From: an uncultured Pelagibacteraceae bacterium
GTDB taxonomy: Bacteria; Pseudomonadota; Alphaproteobacteria; Pelagibacterales; Pelagibacteraceae
Length of the DNA stretch: 64,000 nucleotides
Direction: 5' to 3'
NCBI GenBank assembly: GCA_902543485.1
Contig: CACBYP010000001.1
Span: 124,001-188,000 of the forward strand
Of the stretch, positions 60,689 to 64,000 are shown piece by piece. Each line of letters starts with the position of its first letter. Within the stretch, counting starts at the first letter, position 1. The position numbers and the translations under genes were made by a program. The notes beneath the pieces are model-generated. The model made no database searches and was not told the origin of the DNA. It saw only the letters and a list, made by a program, of their open reading frames with translations.

Positions 60689-61996
60689 ATGTTAAATATA
60701 AAAAGAATATTTGAGACAATTGCTGATGCTGGTCAAAAAATTTTAGAGAAAAAATCATTAAAAAAATTCTCTAAAAAAAGAGATTTGATTGAGCTATGTG
60801 ATGACCTTTTATCATCTAAAGGAGCTGCTTTCGGTATCACATTAGCAAGAGATATTCTTTTTAGATATCATAACTTATCTCATGAAGATAAATTAAAATT
60901 CTTACTTCAAGTAAATGAAAAATATAAACCTGATACAGCAAATATTGATAATGCCATAAAAGACTATACTGAAAATAAAAATAGTAGATCAATTTTAAAT
61001 TTATCAAGAATTACATCAGGAACCAGAAAAGAATTGTTTGTTAGATTAAACATGGCACCAAATGGAACTGCAGAGATTGTTTCTTTAAGAGAAGATTTAC
61101 AATTGTTTTTAATAAAAAATCCTGAATTAAAAGAATTAGATTATGATTTGATTGATATATTTAAAAATTGGTTCAATCCTGGATTTTTAAAATTAAGAAA
61201 AATTACTTGGGATACAAAAGCTGCAATATTAGAAAAATTATTAAAATATGAAAAAGTTCATTCAATGAAAGATATGAATGAATTGAAAATTAGATTAGGA
61301 GAAAACAGAAGATTTTTTGCATATTTTCATCCAGCATTAGAAGATGAGCCAATAATTTTTGTTGAGATTGCATTAACTAAAGGTTTAGCTAAATCGATAC
61401 AAGAATTAACAAGACCCAATGATGGTAAAAAAGAAGATTATGATACAGCTACATTTTATTCAATTAGCAACTGTCAAGAGGGTCTTTCAAGAGTTACGCT
61501 TGGTAACTTCTTAATCAAGAGAGTGGTATATGAGTTACAAGAAGAGTTACCTGATGTTAAAAATTTTGGCACCTTATCACCCATGCAAGGTTTTGCAGAT
61601 TGGGTAAAATCTTCAGAAAATGAGAAAATTAGTGAAATAGTTCAAAAAGATAATTTTGTAAAAGTTGAGTTTTTAAAATCATTAGATCTTAAAATTGGAG
61701 ATAGAAAATTTATTGATAATAAAGATTTACTCACAAAACTTGCTTTAAATTACTTAGCTGTACAAAAAAATGATCTAGGTTTTCCCATTAATGATGTTTG
61801 TAGGTTTCATTTAAAAAATGGAGCTGAAATTGACGATATTGTAGTTAATGCTAACGTTTCTGATGTAGGATTTAAAAGGTCATTTGGAATAATGGTTAAT
61901 TACAAATATGAACTTGGGAAGATTGAGCAAAATCATCAAGAGTATGTAAACGAAAAAAAAATTAATATATCAAGCAAACTCAAAAAATATGTCTAG
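60689..61996 (+). CDS. Malonyl-CoA decarboxylase
   Basis: The 435-residue protein matches malonyl-CoA decarboxylase: an all-helical N-terminal half, VHSMKDMNELKIRLGENRR, FAYFHPALEDEPIIFVEIALT (with the catalytic region), TATFYSISNCQEGL and FGTLSPMQGFADWV. It turns malonyl-CoA into acetyl-CoA and CO2. Placement after dctPQM and near a CoA transferase supports malonate catabolism. Its end overlaps dusA by 8 bases. Confidence 0.92.
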   Translation: MLNIKRIFETIADAGQKILEKKSLKKFSKKRDLIELCDDLLSSKGAAFGITLARDILFRYHNLSHEDKLKFLLQVNEKYKPDTANIDNAIKDYTENKNSRSILNLSRITSGTRKELFVRLNMAPNGTAEIVSLREDLQLFLIKNPELKELDYDLIDIFKNWFNPGFLKLRKITWDTKAAILEKLLKYEKVHSMKDMNELKIRLGENRRFFAYFHPALEDEPIIFVEIALTKGLAKSIQELTRPNDGKKEDYDTATFYSISNCQEGLSRVTLGNFLIKRVVYELQEELPDVKNFGTLSPMQGFADWVKSSENEKISEIVQKDNFVKVEFLKSLDLKIGDRKFIDNKDLLTKLALNYLAVQKNDLGFPINDVCRFHLKNGAEIDDIVVNANVSDVGFKRSFGIMVNYKYELGKIEQNHQEYVNEKKINISSKLKKYV

Positions 61997-62990
61997 ATTA
62001 AATAGAACTGTTTCTGTTGCTCCAATGATGGACTGCACAGACAAACATGAAAGATTTTTCTTAAGACTAATTAGTAAAAACGTTCTTCTCTATACTGAAA
62101 TGATTGTCTCAGAAGCTATTGATAGAGGAGATAAAAAGAAACTATTAGAATTTGATATGAGAGAAAAACCTGTTGCTCTGCAACTTGGTGGTTCTTCTCC
62201 AAATCTATTAGGAAATGCAGCATATTTAGGTGAAGAATTTGGTTATGATGAAATAAATTTAAATTTAGGTTGTCCAAGTAAAAAAGTTCAGAAAAATAGA
62301 TTTGGGGCTTGTTTAATTCAAGAACCTAATCTTGTTGCTGATTGTCTAAGTGAAATGATTTCAAAAACAATACTTCCTGTAACAGTTAAAACTAGAATTG
62401 GATATGACAATGTTGATCAATACGAAGATTTATATAATTTTGTGAATATTTTAAAAGAAACAGGTGTTAAAACTTTTATAATCCATGCCAGAAAAGCAAT
62501 GTTAGGAAAATTTACACCTAAACAAAATTTAAATATTCCCCCTTTGAAATATGAATATGTAAATAAATTAAAGAAAGATTTTCAAAATTTAGAAATAATA
62601 ATAAATGGTGGCATAACTTCCACGGATCAAATTAAAGAACATTTAGATAATGTAGACGGTGTTATGATTGGAAGATCTATTTATCATTCCCCTTACATGT
62701 TAGCAGATATTGAGAATCAAATTTTTAATAATAGTGAAGTTTTGACAAGACAAGAAGTTGTTGAGAAACTAATTGAGTATGTAAAAGAAGAAATTAAAAA
62801 GGGAACAAGATTAAATCAAATCATGAGACATACTCTTGGTTTATTTCATGGACAAACCGGTTCAAGTTTTTGGAAAAGATATTTAAGTGAAAATATGTGT
62901 GTAAGAGATGCCGATGTTAAGAAAATTGATCACATAATGGATAAAGTAAAATTTAATCCACAAAGTATATCGGCAGGTCAAATTGAATAA
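61989..62990 (+). CDS. dusA: tRNA-dihydrouridine synthase A
   Basis: The 333-residue flavoenzyme reduces uridines in the D-loop of tRNA. It has VAPMMDCTDKHERFFLRL, ALQLGGSSPNLLGNAA, INLNLGCPSKKVQKNRFGACL (catalytic Cys), VKTRIGYDN and IHARKAMLGKFTPKQN, then NGGITS. These match DusA rather than DusB or DusC. It overlaps the malonyl-CoA decarboxylase gene and the TauE-like gene by a few bases. Confidence 0.94.
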   Translation: MSRLNRTVSVAPMMDCTDKHERFFLRLISKNVLLYTEMIVSEAIDRGDKKKLLEFDMREKPVALQLGGSSPNLLGNAAYLGEEFGYDEINLNLGCPSKKVQKNRFGACLIQEPNLVADCLSEMISKTILPVTVKTRIGYDNVDQYEDLYNFVNILKETGVKTFIIHARKAMLGKFTPKQNLNIPPLKYEYVNKLKKDFQNLEIIINGGITSTDQIKEHLDNVDGVMIGRSIYHSPYMLADIENQIFNNSEVLTRQEVVEKLIEYVKEEIKKGTRLNQIMRHTLGLFHGQTGSSFWKRYLSENMCVRDADVKKIDHIMDKVKFNPQSISAGQIE

Positions 62991-63816
62991 TACTCTTTTA
63001 GAGATTAATAATATTTATTTTATTTTTTTAATGATGGCAGCTGCTGTCCCAGTTGGTTTTTTTGCAGGATTTTTTGGAATTGGTGGAGGATTAATTTCAG
63101 TTCCATTTTTATTTTTTGTATTTGAAGCATTTAATGTAGATAAAGATTATTTAATGCATTTATCTGTAGGGACAGCTTTCTCAATAACAATTTTAACAGC
63201 AACAGCTTCAGTATTAACTCATAGAAAATATAACGCTGTTGATTTTAATATAATTAAAAATTATGGAACATTTGTAATAATTGGGGTTTTCTCCGGAACA
63301 TTAATGGCAGCATTGATGAATACTAAAACTTTATTATTCTTTTTTTCTGCAGTTGTTTTCTTTTTTGGAGCTTACTTGTTGTTACAAAGTGAAAAGAAAA
63401 AAAAAAATAAGAAAAAATTTAATATTTTTCCAAGAATAATATTTGGATTTTTGTCAGGATTAATATCTGCTCCTATGGGCATAACAGGAGCTATGATGAA
63501 TGTTCCTATATTAAGATACTTTGGTTATCCTATTAACTTAGCGATAGGAAGCTCTGCAGCTATTGGATTTATAATAGCTTTATTTGGATCAATTGGATTT
63601 TTTACATCTGGTTTGATGTTGAAAGCTGATATCCCATTAAGCATAGGATTTATTAATATACCTGCATTTATAATATTTGTTCCAATAACAACATTCATGG
63701 CAAGGATCGGAGCAAAAACAGTTCAAGATCTAGACAGAGTTAAAACACAAAGATTATTTGGTGTTTTTCTGTATGTTATTGGTACTTTATTTTTATATAG
63801 ATTTTTAGTGACCTAG
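62983..63816 (+). CDS. TauE/SafE-family sulfite exporter-like membrane protein
   Basis: The 277-residue protein has about eight membrane segments and the family motif GFFAGFFGIGGGLISVPFL (about 25-43), repeated as FLSGLISAPMGITGAMMNVPIL in the second half. It may export sulfite or another anion. I use the TTG start at 62983 that overlaps the dusA stop; an internal ATG at codon 17 is a possible alternative. The stop TAG ends at 63816, in the first arm of a pseudoknot candidate. Confidence 0.82.
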   Translation: MNNTLLEINNIYFIFLMMAAAVPVGFFAGFFGIGGGLISVPFLFFVFEAFNVDKDYLMHLSVGTAFSITILTATASVLTHRKYNAVDFNIIKNYGTFVIIGVFSGTLMAALMNTKTLLFFFSAVVFFFGAYLLLQSEKKKKNKKKFNIFPRIIFGFLSGLISAPMGITGAMMNVPILRYFGYPINLAIGSSAAIGFIIALFGSIGFFTSGLMLKADIPLSIGFINIPAFIIFVPITTFMARIGAKTVQDLDRVKTQRLFGVFLYVIGTLFLYRFLVT

Positions 63817-63851
63817 GAGACGAGGTGGTTTCAGTCTCCCTCCGCCACCTC
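63816..63851 (+). other. H-type RNA pseudoknot candidate
   Basis: Two perfect stems interlock. Stem 1 is GGAGAC (63816-63821) with GTCTCC (63834-63839), and stem 2 is GAGGTGG (63822-63828) with CCACCTC (63845-63851), where each has its 5' arm before the other's 3' arm. This is G/C-rich, unlike the AT-rich surroundings, so it is unlikely by chance. It starts at the last base of a stop codon. I do not recognise a known RNA family. Function and direction are open, and the complementary strand can form the same fold. Confidence 0.6.
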
Positions 63852-63904
63852 AACTACATATTAATCGATTCTCTAATTTTTTCTTAACTCTTTATAGTTG
63901 AATT

Positions 63905-64000
63905 TTAAATTTTTTGATCATAATCCCCAACTTTACCAGTTTGTTGAAGGAGATTATCAATAAAGTCAAAAATCTTCTTTTTTCTATCTTCGGAGGTTGG
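63905..64000 (-). CDS. 3' end of an unidentified minus-strand gene (cut by the window)
   Basis: On the minus strand, an open frame enters the window at base 64000 and ends with TAA at 63905-63907. The 31 visible residues read PTSEDRKKKIFDFIDNLLQQ and then TGKVGDYDQKI. The amphipathic helical character and clean codon use suggest a real C-terminus. No family is recognisable from so little. It is convergent with the TauE-like gene. Confidence 0.6.
   Translation of the reverse strand, partial: PTSEDRKKKIFDFIDNLLQQTGKVGDYDQKI

Noticed and set aside
63816-63905. tmRNA or its acceptor piece
   Set aside because: The C-rich CCGCCACC segment looked tRNA-like, but there is no T-loop, no G-U acceptor pair pattern and no tag-coding frame nearby.
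1-64000. CRISPR arrays, prophage, insertion sequences, toxin-antitoxin pairs
   Set aside because: No spaced direct repeats, transposase, integrase or phage structural genes were seen; composition is uniform through the window.

Overview
The window is a gene-dense, AT-rich stretch (GC about 30% by eye) of a streamlined marine alphaproteobacterium, most likely SAR11/Pelagibacterales. The reasons are very short spacers, many ATGA and TAATG start/stop overlaps, and the gene mix: several dimethylglycine/sarcosine-type dehydrogenases, ETF genes, transporters dominated by periplasmic binding proteins, an AdoMet decarboxylase-spermidine synthase fusion, and a methanethiol oxidase. I see no insertion sequence, prophage, CRISPR array or rRNA. 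There is one tRNA gene (anticodon CAT).

Layout. 0.1-5.7 kb: egtB and egtD (ergothioneine), a methyltransferase, a Rieske oxygenase, an APS-kinase-like/nucleotidyltransferase pair and a crotonase. 5.7-9.1 kb: selenium-binding protein/methanethiol oxidase, ferredoxin, two tandem CoA-binding proteins, a secreted DUF4864 protein and a small membrane protein. 9.1-14.9 kb: a complete electron path, dimethylglycine dehydrogenase-like enzyme to EtfBA to ETF:quinone oxidoreductase. 14.9-19 kb: DUF2237, a 2OG oxygenase, hisI, folE, an AcuI-like reductase and a LysR regulator. 19-25.5 kb: a FutABC ferric iron importer with a Fur-like operator region, an unlisted 57-residue cysteine protein and an attenuator, then a second DMGDH/SARDH paralogue. 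25.5-32.4 kb: DMT permease, tartrate/D-malate dehydrogenase, GMP reductase, haloacetate dehalogenase-like hydrolase, TauD-like dioxygenase, AEC carrier, small proteins and the tRNA.

32.6-39.2 kb is the most coherent block. It holds apt, mtnP, a secreted hydrolase, mtnA, a fused class II aldolase-short-chain dehydrogenase and a fused speD-speE. Together they could make spermidine and process its by-product methylthioadenosine: adenine recovered by Apt, methylthioribulose-1-phosphate made by MtnP/MtnA, then possibly cleaved and its aldehyde reduced or oxidised by the fusion enzyme (a one-polypeptide DHAP-type shunt; inference). 39.2-42.3 kb: polar amino acid ABC importer without its ATPase, plus a nitrilase. 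42.2-44.5 kb: ATP-grasp protein divergent from an Anbu-type proteasome-like peptidase. 44.5-54 kb: glycosyltransferases, AbrB, a TctCBA importer, thioredoxin-like protein, gamma and small beta carbonic anhydrases, and oxidoreductases. 54.8-64 kb: MFS permease, rpoZ, CaiB-type CoA transferase, TRAP importer DctPQM, malonyl-CoA decarboxylase, dusA, a TauE-like exporter, an RNA pseudoknot candidate and the 3' end of an unidentified minus-strand gene.

A recurring design is a stem-loop placed directly after the gene for the periplasmic binding protein in all four multi-subunit import operons (iron, amino acid, Tct, TRAP). Three carry a T-rich tract and look like attenuators, which would give high binding protein and low membrane subunit output.
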